Assembly: GCF_004569505.1 (NCBI RefSeq)
Contig: NZ_SPPK01000003.1
Coordinates: 186,001 to 250,000 of the forward strand
DNA: 64,000 nucleotides
Direction: 5' to 3'
Source: Dysgonomonas mossii
Lineage (GTDB): Bacteria; Bacteroidota; Bacteroidia; Bacteroidales; Dysgonomonadaceae
Shown piece after piece: positions 11,918 to 20,669 of this stretch; position 1 is the stretch's first letter, and each line of letters opens with the position of its first letter. The position numbers and the translations under genes are program-made. The notes beneath the pieces were generated by a model that saw only the letters and a list, made by a program, of their open reading frames with translations, was not told the origin of the DNA and did not search any database.

Positions 11918-13225
11918 ATGAAGAAGTATTTTTTATTGTTTGCTTTAATATTCGTTATGGCAAATTTGTCCGCACAAACGAAAGCCGGAAAACCCGATGT
12001 TAAGTGGTTTGAAGATGCCCGCTTTGGTATGTTCGTCCATTTTGGACCTTATAGCGTGCTGGGTGATGGCGAATGGGTGATGAACAACCGCCCGATAAAA
12101 ACGAATGAATATAAGCGACTCCAAGATTTCTTTAATCCGCAGGAATTTAATGCGGCAGAGTGGGTTCGGATAGCTAAAAGCGCAGGTATGAAATATATTG
12201 CGTTTACCTCTCGTCATCACGATAGTTTCAGTAATTGGGATACCAAGCAGTCGGATTGGAATATAATGAATACCCCTTATGGCAAGGATATTGTTAGGCA
12301 GCTAGCTGATGAATGTCATAAACAAGACATGAAACTTGTATTGTATTATTCGATTCTGGATTGGATGCGTTCCGACTATCAGTATGAAACAGGACGTACA
12401 GGAAAAGGATCGGGACGTACAGAAAAAAGTGATTGGAACAGCTATATTAATTTTATGAAGGCGCAGTTGACTGAGTTGTTAACCAATTATGGACCAATAG
12501 CCGGTATCTGGTTTGATGGTCATTGGGATCAGACAGAACATGAAAATAGAACAGATCAGTCTACTTATGTTGATTGGCATTACCCTGAAATATATGAACT
12601 GATTCATCACCTACAACCTGAATGTTTGATAGCAAACAATCATCACTTACCTCCTTTTGAGGGTGAGAGCTATCAGATATTTGAACGTGATGTGCCGGGC
12701 GAAAATAAAGGAGGGCTGAGTGGACAAGAGGTGTCTAAACTTCCGTTGGAAACATGTCAGACCATAAATGGATCTTGGGGATTTGATATTACTGATGATA
12801 AATATAAATCGACAAAGGAACTTTTGCATTTGCTTATCCGTACAGCTGGGACAGGCGCAAACCTGTTGTTGAATGTAGGCCCAATGCCGAATGGAAAGAT
12901 TCAGACGGAATGTGTAGAAAGGCTTCAACAAATGGGAGAATGGATGGATAAGTACGGATATACTATATATGGTACAAAGCAAGGCTTTACTCTTCCTCAA
13001 TCGTGGGGAGCAATAACCAATAAGGGCAAGACCTATTATATTCACATTCTGGAGAAAGATACTCCATCCGTTACATTAAACATTCCTAACATAAAGTCGG
13101 CGAAGTGGCTGAATGTAGATTTCAAGCTTGTTTGGAATAGAGATAAAAAGACCGGAGATGTGACATTTACAATCGATGGAAAGCTGGATGATATAAGTTC
13201 GATTATAGAAGTAGAGGTAAAATAA
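11918..13225 (+). CDS. GH29 alpha-L-fucosidase
   Basis: Secreted enzyme predicted to remove terminal alpha-L-fucose. The 435-residue protein has a signal peptide (1-20, ending LSAQ), a complete GH29 barrel with RFGMFVHFGPYS, TSRHHDSFSNWDT and YYSILDW motifs, the nucleophile Asp200 in GIWFDGHWDQ, and a short C-terminal beta-sandwich domain (about 345-435). It has the canonical WFDG motif that the other fucosidase in the window lacks, and no discoidin domain, so the two probably differ in linkage preference. It follows the AraC regulator and ends before a hairpin shared with the converging phosphatase gene. Confidence 0.92.
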   Translation: MKKYFLLFALIFVMANLSAQTKAGKPDVKWFEDARFGMFVHFGPYSVLGDGEWVMNNRPIKTNEYKRLQDFFNPQEFNAAEWVRIAKSAGMKYIAFTSRHHDSFSNWDTKQSDWNIMNTPYGKDIVRQLADECHKQDMKLVLYYSILDWMRSDYQYETGRTGKGSGRTEKSDWNSYINFMKAQLTELLTNYGPIAGIWFDGHWDQTEHENRTDQSTYVDWHYPEIYELIHHLQPECLIANNHHLPPFEGESYQIFERDVPGENKGGLSGQEVSKLPLETCQTINGSWGFDITDDKYKSTKELLHLLIRTAGTGANLLLNVGPMPNGKIQTECVERLQQMGEWMDKYGYTIYGTKQGFTLPQSWGAITNKGKTYYIHILEKDTPSVTLNIPNIKSAKWLNVDFKLVWNRDKKTGDVTFTIDGKLDDISSIIEVEVK

Positions 13226-13248
13226 CAGGCTATAGCAAATACAAAAAT

Positions 13249-13284
13249 GAGACTTGGATTTGCCGTTGATTGCATCCAAGTCTC
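13249..13284. terminator. Hairpin between converging genes
   Basis: A perfect 11-bp stem, GAGACTTGGAT (13249-13259) with ATCCAAGTCTC (13274-13284), lies between the fucosidase and the minus-strand phosphatase gene. The flanking sequence is A-rich on the left and T-rich on the right, suiting termination from both sides. Confidence 0.7.
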
Positions 13285-13310
13285 GTTATTATATAAGTTT
13301 ATTGTTTCGT

Positions 13311-14372
13311 TTAGTGCAGTAATATTGCTTTCAGCTTTTTCCTCTTCTCGGGAGTCAGCTTCAATTCATGGAGCATGTAGTCTTCTACCGATCCCCGTTT
13401 TTCTCTGATGCAGGAGATACCATATTTCAAGTATGCTAAATCTGTTCGTGAAAGCATTGTGAAAGCTTCTTGCCGCGATTCTGAAAGGCTATCAGCATTC
13501 CTTACCAGCTTTGTGCGGTCGATCACCATATCTGAAGCCATATAGTCGTCTTCTATTATATCCATAGGTACATCGAGTGCTCTGAGCAGGAAGAATGTAG
13601 CCAGCCCCGACTGGTCTTTGCCTAAGTAGCAATGAAAAGCAATCGGGTAATTGTTTTCATCGCATAGGTAGTCGAAGAATTCTGCATACTGACTGGCAAA
13701 GTTGTTGATCATATCCTTGTATGTGTCCTGTGTATATATAATAGCATCACCACGAAGGAATCGGCCATCCATTACTTTTTGTGATATAGAGTTGTATCCA
13801 TTATAAGCAATAGGAATGCGGATGTTTTTGAAGGCTGTATATCTTTCTATATTTTTCTTCATTATATCCTCCGACCTGAGGTCAATAACGGTTTTTATTC
13901 CTAGGCTACTCATTTCTAAACTGTCATGAGTTGTCATGCGGAAAAAGTTTCCGGAACGGAATATCTTACCCCATCGCACACGTTTGTTATCGTTTGTGAT
14001 GTATCCGCCAATGTCTCTGAAGTTTTGAATACTATCCATTTCAAAGAATCGGTTTGTAACAACCTCAGAGAGTACGCCTGCGACCTTTATGCGGAAATAT
14101 TTTCGTTTTTCAACAGTGTCCGATTCATTCTTTATAACGGCAATGTAGTCATTCGAGTTGGTTATCAGTTTTGCATTTGAAGGAAAAGAACTGTCATTAT
14201 CCGAAACGAATATTTCAACAGGAGTGTTGTCTACTTCCGGATACAACTCCCATTTCAGGATGTAATTTCCTTTACGATCCTGTTCACACATTACTGTCAC
14301 CGTAGTTGGGTTAGGGGAGCAGTTGTATAAAAATAGTATGCTTATTAACGAACTTATTAGCTTAATCTTCAT
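13311..14372 (-). CDS. PTP-like phosphatase family lipoprotein with altered catalytic loop (likely pseudophosphatase)
   Basis: A 353-residue member of the Y_phosphatase3-type tyrosine/dual-specificity phosphatase family. The N-terminus looks like a lipoprotein signal with Cys18 (FLYNCS). Residues about 28-105 are an Ig-like N-terminal region. The family motif FRDIGGYITNDNKRVRWGKI starts near residue 119. The P-loop reads HCYLGKDQSG: Cys248 is kept, but the arginine of the CX5R motif is Gln254 (codon CAG). In the divergent neighbour the same loop is HCSAGKDRAG. Loss of this arginine normally abolishes phosphate binding, so this copy may be a binding or decoy protein, or act on something else. 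The gene is otherwise intact. Confidence 0.85.
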   Translation of the reverse strand: MKIKLISSLISILFLYNCSPNPTTVTVMCEQDRKGNYILKWELYPEVDNTPVEIFVSDNDSSFPSNAKLITNSNDYIAVIKNESDTVEKRKYFRIKVAGVLSEVVTNRFFEMDSIQNFRDIGGYITNDNKRVRWGKIFRSGNFFRMTTHDSLEMSSLGIKTVIDLRSEDIMKKNIERYTAFKNIRIPIAYNGYNSISQKVMDGRFLRGDAIIYTQDTYKDMINNFASQYAEFFDYLCDENNYPIAFHCYLGKDQSGLATFFLLRALDVPMDIIEDDYMASDMVIDRTKLVRNADSLSESRQEAFTMLSRTDLAYLKYGISCIREKRGSVEDYMLHELKLTPEKRKKLKAILLH

Positions 14373-14406
14373 GAAAATAACTATTTATCACACTGTTGTA
14401 TTTCAA

Positions 14407-14438
14407 CAAAGATACATTAGTTGTAAATCCTTATCAAT
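14407..14438 (-). promoter_or_regulatory. Candidate promoter of the variant phosphatase gene
   Basis: Read on the minus strand: -33 ATTG (14438-14435, one mismatch to TTTG), 20 bases, then -7 TATCTTTG (14414-14407). It lies 35 bases before the start codon. Confidence 0.5.
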
Positions 14439-14524
14439 ACTTTGTGTCTTTTTTGTAAACATTTATCTTTTTTTACATATTCTCTGTTTTAATCGGCCAG
14501 TTAGCAATATTTCAACTAATTCTG

Positions 14525-14532
14525 TATATTTG
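14525..14532 (+). promoter_or_regulatory. Candidate -7 element of the divergent phosphatase gene
   Basis: TATATTTG matches TAnnTTTG and lies 69 bases before ATG 14601. No clear -33 TTTG is seen. With the minus-strand promoter it makes a divergent regulatory region of about 230 bases. Confidence 0.4.
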
Positions 14533-14600
14533 TCATGGTTTTATAAAAATCCTCTTTAGCATTTGCTATCATTATCAAGAAATGAAACTTTAAGGAATCA

Positions 14601-15557
14601 ATGGATACGGCTATATTAAAGGCGCAAATAATACGTGATAAGTATACTAAAGCCGCAAGTTTCAGACTGGAAACTGAAGGTAATTGGTCCTTATACGCCG
14701 GCGATTCATTCGATAGTATAAACCATAAAGAGCCAATACTTATCGGTAATGGTAGTGGGATATATCCTTTGAATGTGAGCACATCCATTCGTATCTATTT
14801 TGAGCTGCATAACAATGGCGGGATTCTAAATCTGTCTGAACGCCATCTCCCAATGGAAGGGTGTTATAATTTTCGCGACTTAGGTGGCTTCAAGACCAAA
14901 GACGGTAGATATACTAAATGGGGTAAATTGTTTCGTGCAGATGAGTTGTCCAGCCTGACCGATGGCGATATCGCTTATTTGGCAAGTATTCCTATAATAT
15001 CCGTTGTAGACTTTAGGGCACAAGCAGAAACGAAACGTTATCGAGATAATTTACCATCAACAGTTCAATTTACGTATCCCATTGCCATTACTCCGGGTAA
15101 CCTGAGTAGTGAAGGCATACAAGCGAATCTTCTGAAAACGAATATCGACAGCCATATGAAACACATGAACCGTCTGCTAGTAAGTGACCCGGCATGTGTG
15201 CGAGCTTATCGGATCTTCTTTGCCATCATACAAAATAATCTGAGTGCTCCATTAGTCTTTCATTGTTCTGCCGGTAAGGATAGGGCGGGTATGGCAGCTG
15301 CTCTTGTTCTATACGCATTGGGAGTTGATGAAGAAACTATTATGCAAGATTACCTTTCTTCCAAAATATACCTGAGTGATAAATACGATGCATTCATTGC
15401 CAAGTATCCACGAGCGGAACCTATTTTTACAGCGAAGCGTATGTTTTTGCAAGCCGGTATTAACCAGATAAAACGAGATTATGGGACTATCATGAATTTC
15501 CTTACTAAGGAGTTGAAGGTAGATCTTATAAAGATGAGACGACTTTACCTAGACTAA
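14601..15557 (+). CDS. Tyrosine/dual-specificity protein phosphatase (PTP-like, Y_phosphatase3 type)
   Basis: A 318-residue phosphatase with no signal peptide, so probably cytoplasmic. The N-terminal region (about 1-80) resembles the Ig-like part of its neighbour. The family motif YNFRDLGGFKTKDGRYTKWG starts near residue 91. The P-loop HCSAGKDRAG carries nucleophile Cys222 and Arg228, so this copy looks catalytically competent. It is divergent from the variant paralogue at 13311-14372; the shared architecture points to an old duplication. The substrate may be phosphotyrosine, a phosphoinositide or another phosphomonoester. The 290 bases after it hold a weak imperfect hairpin (15570-15591) and the promoter of the next gene. 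Confidence 0.88.
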   Translation: MDTAILKAQIIRDKYTKAASFRLETEGNWSLYAGDSFDSINHKEPILIGNGSGIYPLNVSTSIRIYFELHNNGGILNLSERHLPMEGCYNFRDLGGFKTKDGRYTKWGKLFRADELSSLTDGDIAYLASIPIISVVDFRAQAETKRYRDNLPSTVQFTYPIAITPGNLSSEGIQANLLKTNIDSHMKHMNRLLVSDPACVRAYRIFFAIIQNNLSAPLVFHCSAGKDRAGMAAALVLYALGVDEETIMQDYLSSKIYLSDKYDAFIAKYPRAEPIFTAKRMFLQAGINQIKRDYGTIMNFLTKELKVDLIKMRRLYLD

Positions 15558-15776
15558 CATTCTTCCACAGTTGATATAAAATCATATCGACTCTAGGGGT
15601 AATATATCAATATCTTCCTGAATTATGTTTTTTTAAACATTCAGCACCATAATAGGCTTAATAGAGTAAACAAAGAGTTGCATTATATCGTTTTATAATA
15701 TGCAATGCGTTACTTGTATTGAGAGAACGATCATAGGTAGCGTCTATGTCAGTATCTAGATATTCAATTGTATATA

Positions 15777-15808
15777 TTTGGAATTCTCTCTTTTTATTAT
15801 TATATTTG
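15777..15808 (+). promoter_or_regulatory. Strong Bacteroidota-type promoter of the ferritin-like gene
   Basis: -33 TTTG (15777-15780), a 20-base spacer and -7 TATATTTG (15801-15808) match the consensus exactly. Transcription would start near 15814, leaving a leader of about 35 nt. Confidence 0.75.
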
Positions 15809-15847
15809 TCTATATAAAAACAATTTTAATAAATAAATTTTATCATC

Positions 15848-16252
15848 ATGAGTACTTCAACATTAAAAGAAAAAAAGAATGTATCAGTAAATGCTGATAT
15901 TGCAAAATTTGTTGGAAAGATGTTTTCTTTCAACAATAGTTTAAAACTTTATCATTGGCACGTTACAGGTAAGGGCAGCTATGCGCAACACATTGCATTA
16001 GACCAAGCCTTGGAAGACCTTCTTGACGTTACAGATCGTCTTGTAGAAACTTCTTATGCAGTAAAGGGAGATTTAGATATTGTAATTCCTGAAACAGCTA
16101 ATCCTGCAGACATAGTAAAACATGCCGAGGAGTTTTTCAAATATACTGAATCTCAGAGAGAGTTGTTTGCAGAAGCTTTTACACAGGCAATTATAGATGA
16201 CTATCAAGAAGCTATACAGCAATTGCTTTATCGCCTAAAACGTCTCCAATAA
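15848..16252 (+). CDS. Ferritin-like/Dps-related small protein (DUF5856 type)
   Basis: A 134-residue, mostly helical protein. The segment NNSLKLYHWHVTGKG (His36, His38) followed by ALDQALEDLLDVTDRLVET resembles the Dps/ferritin-like di-iron helices and the DUF5856 family common in Bacteroidota. It is shorter than a typical Dps (about 150-170 residues). It probably binds iron or protects against oxidative stress; this is an inference. It is a single gene with a strong consensus promoter and its own terminator, suggesting abundant expression. Confidence 0.75.
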   Translation: MSTSTLKEKKNVSVNADIAKFVGKMFSFNNSLKLYHWHVTGKGSYAQHIALDQALEDLLDVTDRLVETSYAVKGDLDIVIPETANPADIVKHAEEFFKYTESQRELFAEAFTQAIIDDYQEAIQQLLYRLKRLQ

Positions 16253-16286
16253 TTGACCAATAGTTTCCGCAATGATAATAATATTG

Positions 16287-16322
16287 AAAACGGGAGTCTA
16301 GAATAATAGACTTCCGTTTTTT
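16287..16322 (+). terminator. Intrinsic terminator of the ferritin-like gene
   Basis: The stem AAAACGGGAGTCTA pairs with TAGACTTCCGTTTT (one G-U pair) and is followed by a T-run. It ends the single-gene unit that starts at 15848. Confidence 0.8.
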
Positions 16323-16356
16323 CATTTAAAAGAGAAAACGAACATCTTTAATTTCA

Positions 16357-16364
16357 TATATTTG
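16357..16364 (+). promoter_or_regulatory. Candidate -7 element for the DUF1460-CPBP pair
   Basis: TATATTTG lies 41 bases before ATG 16406 and just after the previous terminator. No -33 TTTG stands at the usual distance. Confidence 0.45.
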
Positions 16365-16405
16365 CAAATAGGTAAAAACTATACCTAAGTATTAAATGAT
16401 AGGTT

Positions 16406-17263
16406 ATGAAATTCTATAGATTTTTTGCTTTGTCTCTTTTAATCATACTTCCTTTTCAAATGAAGGGAGATAATGGTGTAATATATCAGAAAGAAGACTC
16501 TTTGACTTTTGTTCGCTACATTGAGCAATTTAAACCACAGAAAGACCTTCCCTTTAATCAGTTATTGATAAAAACTGCTAAGTTCTTTCTTGGCAAGCCT
16601 TATGTTGCATCTACTCTGGAGGCTTCAGGCGATGAAACTCTCATTATAAATCTTAGAGAGCTGGACTGTACAACTTTTGTCGAAAATTGTATTGCTCTCA
16701 CACGTGTCATAAAATCAGGAGATAGTTCTTTCGAAAACTACTGCTCTTGTTTAATCAATATGCGTTATCGTGGCGGAGAAATTAAGGGCTATACTTCTCG
16801 TCTTCATTATACAAGTGATTGGATATATGAAAATGAAAGGAACAATCTATTGAGAAATATCAGTACAGATATCGGAGGTAAAATAGTAAATCATCCGCTG
16901 AGTTTTATGTCGGGACAACCTCAATCGTATAAACATCTGAAAGATAATGAGGCAAATGTCTCAAAAATGAAAGAAATAGAAAGAACAGTGAATAACAGGA
17001 ATAATTATAGAATTATTCCTGTTGAATCTATATCTAACAATAAAGAAAAAATAGAGAGTGGTGATATTGTTGTATTTGCGACCTCACTTCAAGGTCTTGA
17101 CTATTCTCATATAGGTGTTGCATATTGGCAAAACGGAGAACTTCACTTTATACATGCGTCGAGTAAGCAGAAGCAGGTTGTGATAGAGAAGAAGACTTTG
17201 GTTGAGTACTGTGCCGACTCAAAAAGCTGTTCAGGAATAAGTATACTCAGGATCAATAATTAA
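16406..17263 (+). CDS. DUF1460 cell-wall amidase-like protein (NlpC/P60-related)
   Basis: A 285-residue exported protein with signal peptide (1-20). DUF1460 proteins of Bacteroides are papain-like amidases that cut muropeptides. The likely nucleophile is Cys88 in LRELDCTTFVENC. A histidine in DYSHIGVAYW and the downstream FIHASS motif complete the active-site pattern. The start at 16406 is supported by the signal peptide and the promoter just upstream. The next gene begins only 4 bases after the stop, so the two are probably co-transcribed. The exact peptidoglycan bond is not shown by sequence. Confidence 0.85.
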   Translation: MKFYRFFALSLLIILPFQMKGDNGVIYQKEDSLTFVRYIEQFKPQKDLPFNQLLIKTAKFFLGKPYVASTLEASGDETLIINLRELDCTTFVENCIALTRVIKSGDSSFENYCSCLINMRYRGGEIKGYTSRLHYTSDWIYENERNNLLRNISTDIGGKIVNHPLSFMSGQPQSYKHLKDNEANVSKMKEIERTVNNRNNYRIIPVESISNNKEKIESGDIVVFATSLQGLDYSHIGVAYWQNGELHFIHASSKQKQVVIEKKTLVEYCADSKSCSGISILRINN

Positions 17264-17267
17264 TAAA

Positions 17268-18167
17268 ATGGAGCAAAATAACAAAGGCTTATTATACGGA
17301 ATGGGCGGTTGGGCCCAACTTTTCTTTTTTATTTTCTTAGCTTTCTCAGGGCTAATATTTACAACTTTAATAATTTCTCTTAGTGGACACTTGGACGAAT
17401 TGAACCAATCTGTAAAGATTACAAGGATGGCATTGACTGTCCAGGCTTCATTTTTCTTTATTATACCTTCGCTGGTATTTGCTTTTTTGTCACAGAGCAA
17501 TACTAAAGAATATCTGAAAATAGATGAATCTTACAATGTTACTTTTCTACTATTAGGAGTTTGTTTAATAGTCGTAATACAGCCTCTTATCAATTTTATT
17601 GGATACTATAATCAGCAGATCGTATTACCCGAATCGATGTCTGCTATTCAGACTTGGATGAAAGAGAATGAGCTGGCGGCAGAAAAAACGACAGGTCTTT
17701 TATTCCTCGATAAATCAATGGCCGGGCTTATCCTAAATTTATTAATTATTGCAGTGGTTGCCGGGCTCGGTGAAGAGCTCTTTTTTAGAGGGTGTTTGCA
17801 GCAAATCATACAAAAAATAGTAAAGAATCAACATTTTGCCGTTTGGATAGCTGCGATCGTTTTTAGTGCAATGCATTTTCAGTTTTATGGATTTATACCT
17901 CGTGTATTACTCGGAGCTGTTCTCGGCTATATGTTTGTTTGGTCAGGGACAATCTGGGTTCCGGTTGTGGTACATACTGTAAATAATGTAATAGGAGTTG
18001 TACTCGCATTTGTATATTATGGAACACCTCAATACGAAGATTTGAGTGTTTACTCTTTGGAGAAAAATATGTGGATTACGATACTTAGCCTTATTTTTAC
18101 TGTTATCCTTATAATATTTATGTACAAGAAGCGATATAAGACACCTGAAAATGCGGAATTACGTTAA
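17268..18167 (+). CDS. CPBP-family intramembrane metalloprotease (CAAX protease/Abi type)
   Basis: A 299-residue membrane protein with about eight hydrophobic helices. The family motifs are present: Glu169-Glu170 with Arg174 in GEELFFRGCLQQ, His203 in SAMHFQFYG, and His236/Asn240 in VVHTVNN, which form the glutamic-type intramembrane active site. It follows the cell-wall amidase by 4 bases, suggesting a shared envelope role. Members process prenylated or membrane peptides, or act in bacteriocin self-immunity; no substrate can be named here. Confidence 0.88.
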   Translation: MEQNNKGLLYGMGGWAQLFFFIFLAFSGLIFTTLIISLSGHLDELNQSVKITRMALTVQASFFFIIPSLVFAFLSQSNTKEYLKIDESYNVTFLLLGVCLIVVIQPLINFIGYYNQQIVLPESMSAIQTWMKENELAAEKTTGLLFLDKSMAGLILNLLIIAVVAGLGEELFFRGCLQQIIQKIVKNQHFAVWIAAIVFSAMHFQFYGFIPRVLLGAVLGYMFVWSGTIWVPVVVHTVNNVIGVVLAFVYYGTPQYEDLSVYSLEKNMWITILSLIFTVILIIFMYKKRYKTPENAELR

Positions 18168-18185
18168 GTTTTAGTGACAAATAGT

Positions 18186-18193
18186 TATATTTG
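18186..18193 (+). promoter_or_regulatory. Candidate -7 element of the glycosylphosphotransferase gene
   Basis: TATATTTG lies 24 bases before ATG 18217. The stretch AGTGACAAA just upstream (18172-18180) loosely resembles the dispersed motif, though this may be chance. Confidence 0.45.
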
Positions 18194-18216
18194 CATCTTT
18201 ATATTTATATAGTGCT

Positions 18217-19626
18217 ATGAATGTAACAGAAGGAAAAGACGGATATGGATTTATGATTGATTGGATAATTCGCATTGGCGATTTACTTCTTATCAACATA
18301 TTTTTTTTAACAGCATTTTATATCTACCATGAGCCGATACATATGACGACTGTGTATTCCGAAGAGTTCATGATAGCATTTTTGCTTATAAACCTATGCT
18401 ATTTTTTTGTAGCTTCCTTTGTAAATGTTCAGATTGCAACCAATGTTATATATTTAGATAATATCGCGCAGAAATCTACTATATTTATTGCGCTATATGC
18501 ATTCTTGGTTACTACCGGATTTTCTGTATTCAACGTAGTTGCTATCCCTGTTATACCATGGATTATCGGCTTCTTTATCCTTGCTACATCGTTTATTATT
18601 TGGCATATTATTTTCAGAATAGCCCTAAAATATTATCGTAGAAAAGGTTACAATTATAGGCAGGTTGTTATAATCGGAGGTGGTACGAATGGGATAAAAA
18701 TACATGAATCACTATTGTTCAGTGACTTTGGATATAAAGTAATGGGTTTCTTTGACGATAACCCGGATAAGAAAGATGTATTGCCAAATTATTTAGGAAA
18801 GGTGTCTGAAGTTAGAGCATATGTTCAGCAGGTGAAGATTGATGAAATCTTCTGTACCTTACCTAATAACAAGGAAGAGACGATAGTGGATCTAATTACT
18901 TATTCTGAAAAGAATATGATTCGTTTCCATTTAGTTCCTGAGTTTCATAAATATATAAAGCGGCGTTTTGCTCTAACGTTCTTAGAGTCTACTCCAATTC
19001 TTAGTCTTAGAAACGAGCCTTTGCAGCATTTTTCTAATAGATTGGTAAAACGGTCTTTTGATCTTATTCTTTCTGTATTTGTCCTTCTTACAATATTTCC
19101 TATTGTCTATATCATATTTGGAACAATAATCAAGGCAACATCGAAGGGGCCGGTCTTTTTTAAGCAGAAAAGAACAGGAAAGGGAGGCAGAGTTTTCAAC
19201 TGTTATAAATTCAGGTCTATGCGCCCGAATAAGGAAGCTGACAAATTACAAGCTACTTCAGGAGATCCGCGCGTGACAAAAATAGGCGCTTTCATGCGGA
19301 AAACAAGTATAGATGAATTTCCTCAATTTATCAATGTACTAAAAAATGATATGTCAGTTGTGGGGCCACGCCCACACATGCTTAAGCATACGGAGCTTTA
19401 CTCTTCTATTATCGATAAATTTATGGTGCGCCATTTGGTGAAGCCCGGTATTACAGGATGGGCACAAGTCACAGGATATAGAGGCGAAACCAGGACTGTT
19501 GAGGAAATGGAAGGTCGTATCGTTAGAGATGTTTGGTACCTCGAAAACTGGACATTTTTCCTCGATCTGAAAATCATTTATCTGACCATTGCAAACGTCT
19601 TTAAAGGAGACCAGAATGCTTTCTGA
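18217..19626 (+). CDS. Undecaprenyl-phosphate sugar phosphotransferase (WcaJ-like)
   Basis: Starts surface polysaccharide repeat units by moving a sugar-1-phosphate from a nucleotide sugar onto undecaprenyl phosphate. The 469-residue protein has four to five N-terminal transmembrane helices (to about 135), a Rossmann-like domain (VVIIGGGTNGIKIHES, about 150-240), one further membrane segment (about 285-307), and the C-terminal bacterial sugar transferase domain with FKQKRTGKGGRVFNCYKFRS, SIDEFPQFINVL, VGPRPHM and KPGITGWAQVTGYRGET. This is the full family layout. It stands alone here; GalE and the UDP-glucuronate decarboxylase elsewhere in the window may supply precursors. It converges with MltG with 7 bases between stops. 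Confidence 0.93.
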   Translation: MNVTEGKDGYGFMIDWIIRIGDLLLINIFFLTAFYIYHEPIHMTTVYSEEFMIAFLLINLCYFFVASFVNVQIATNVIYLDNIAQKSTIFIALYAFLVTTGFSVFNVVAIPVIPWIIGFFILATSFIIWHIIFRIALKYYRRKGYNYRQVVIIGGGTNGIKIHESLLFSDFGYKVMGFFDDNPDKKDVLPNYLGKVSEVRAYVQQVKIDEIFCTLPNNKEETIVDLITYSEKNMIRFHLVPEFHKYIKRRFALTFLESTPILSLRNEPLQHFSNRLVKRSFDLILSVFVLLTIFPIVYIIFGTIIKATSKGPVFFKQKRTGKGGRVFNCYKFRSMRPNKEADKLQATSGDPRVTKIGAFMRKTSIDEFPQFINVLKNDMSVVGPRPHMLKHTELYSSIIDKFMVRHLVKPGITGWAQVTGYRGETRTVEEMEGRIVRDVWYLENWTFFLDLKIIYLTIANVFKGDQNAF

Positions 19627-19633
19627 TCATTCA

Positions 19634-20647
19634 TTATTTAATTCCTCTAGCATCCAAAGCCTTGATATATAAAGACCTGTTTCTTAAATGCTCCTGATAA
19701 TTTGCCGCAAAATTATGATATCCTGAAAAGTCTTCTTTTGCACACATGTACAGATAATTATGTTTTGTATAGTTCAGTACAGCATCTATCCCTTTGATGG
19801 ATGGAATACGAATAGGGCCCGGAGGCAATCCTTTTACTCTATAGGTATTATATGGAGAATCAATTTCGGTATGCACATTTAAAATACGGCGTAGACTAAA
19901 ATCGCCAACAGCAAACTTCACAGTAGGATCTGCTTGCAATACTTGCCCGATGTGTAAACGATTCATATATAGACCTGCAACTTTAGGGTATTCATCCGAA
20001 TATGTACATTCTTCTTCCACAATAGAAGCAAGCGTAGAAATCTCAACAGGAGTCAGCCCTATTTCTTTTGCCTTCTCTAAACGATCGTTAGTCCAAAATT
20101 TTTCATATTCTTTCTTCATTCGCTGTAGAAAATTATCGATGGTTACATCCCAGTAATATTCGTACGTGTTGGGTATAAACATGGCCACTACAGTTTGAGG
20201 ATTAAATCCGAGTTCTTTGCATTTAGTAGAATCTTCCAGTGTGTTAAGTAAAGTTTCTTTATTTATCATTAGCTGCTCTGAGATGCGTTGAGCTAGATCT
20301 TCCTTTGTCCGTATATTATTAAACTTGAGTTTTACTGGAGCCTGATGTCCACTTCGTAAGTCTTTTATTAAATCATATACACTCATGTCCGGCGTTACAG
20401 CATAGCGTCCGCTTCTTATATTCGATTTGTAATCTAATAAAAGAGCGAGTATGTCAAAGCTCGAAATGCTTTTTATTTTTGCACTATCCTTTATCTCTTG
20501 GTGCAATGTATTATAATCTTTGTCATCATCGATATATAGATATACAGTTTTATCTATATTGAATCCGGTACTAAAAATCCGGTATCCATAAAAGAATAAA
20601 CCTATAACAAGAATGGCCAGAATAATATATATACTTTTCTTTTTCAT
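19634..20647 (-). CDS. mltG: Endolytic murein transglycosylase MltG (YceG-like)
   Basis: Cuts nascent glycan strands in the periplasm to set their length. The 337-residue protein has one N-terminal membrane anchor (about 5-24), a LysM-like region, and the YceG domain. The catalytic region reads ISTLASIVEEECTYSDEYPK followed by VAGLYMNRLHIGQVLQADPT and RVKGLPPGPI, diagnostic for the family. Its length is normal. It lies 22 bases downstream of queA in the same direction and is probably co-transcribed with it. Confidence 0.95.
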   Translation of the reverse strand: MKKKSIYIILAILVIGLFFYGYRIFSTGFNIDKTVYLYIDDDKDYNTLHQEIKDSAKIKSISSFDILALLLDYKSNIRSGRYAVTPDMSVYDLIKDLRSGHQAPVKLKFNNIRTKEDLAQRISEQLMINKETLLNTLEDSTKCKELGFNPQTVVAMFIPNTYEYYWDVTIDNFLQRMKKEYEKFWTNDRLEKAKEIGLTPVEISTLASIVEEECTYSDEYPKVAGLYMNRLHIGQVLQADPTVKFAVGDFSLRRILNVHTEIDSPYNTYRVKGLPPGPIRIPSIKGIDAVLNYTKHNYLYMCAKEDFSGYHNFAANYQEHLRNRSLYIKALDARGIK

Positions 20648-20669
20648 AAATTTTACTCTTTAGTTTATG

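Noticed and set aside
17268..18167. CPBP protease considered as part of an abortive-infection defence system
   Set aside because: No defence partner is nearby; its 4-base spacing from a cell-wall amidase points to an envelope function.
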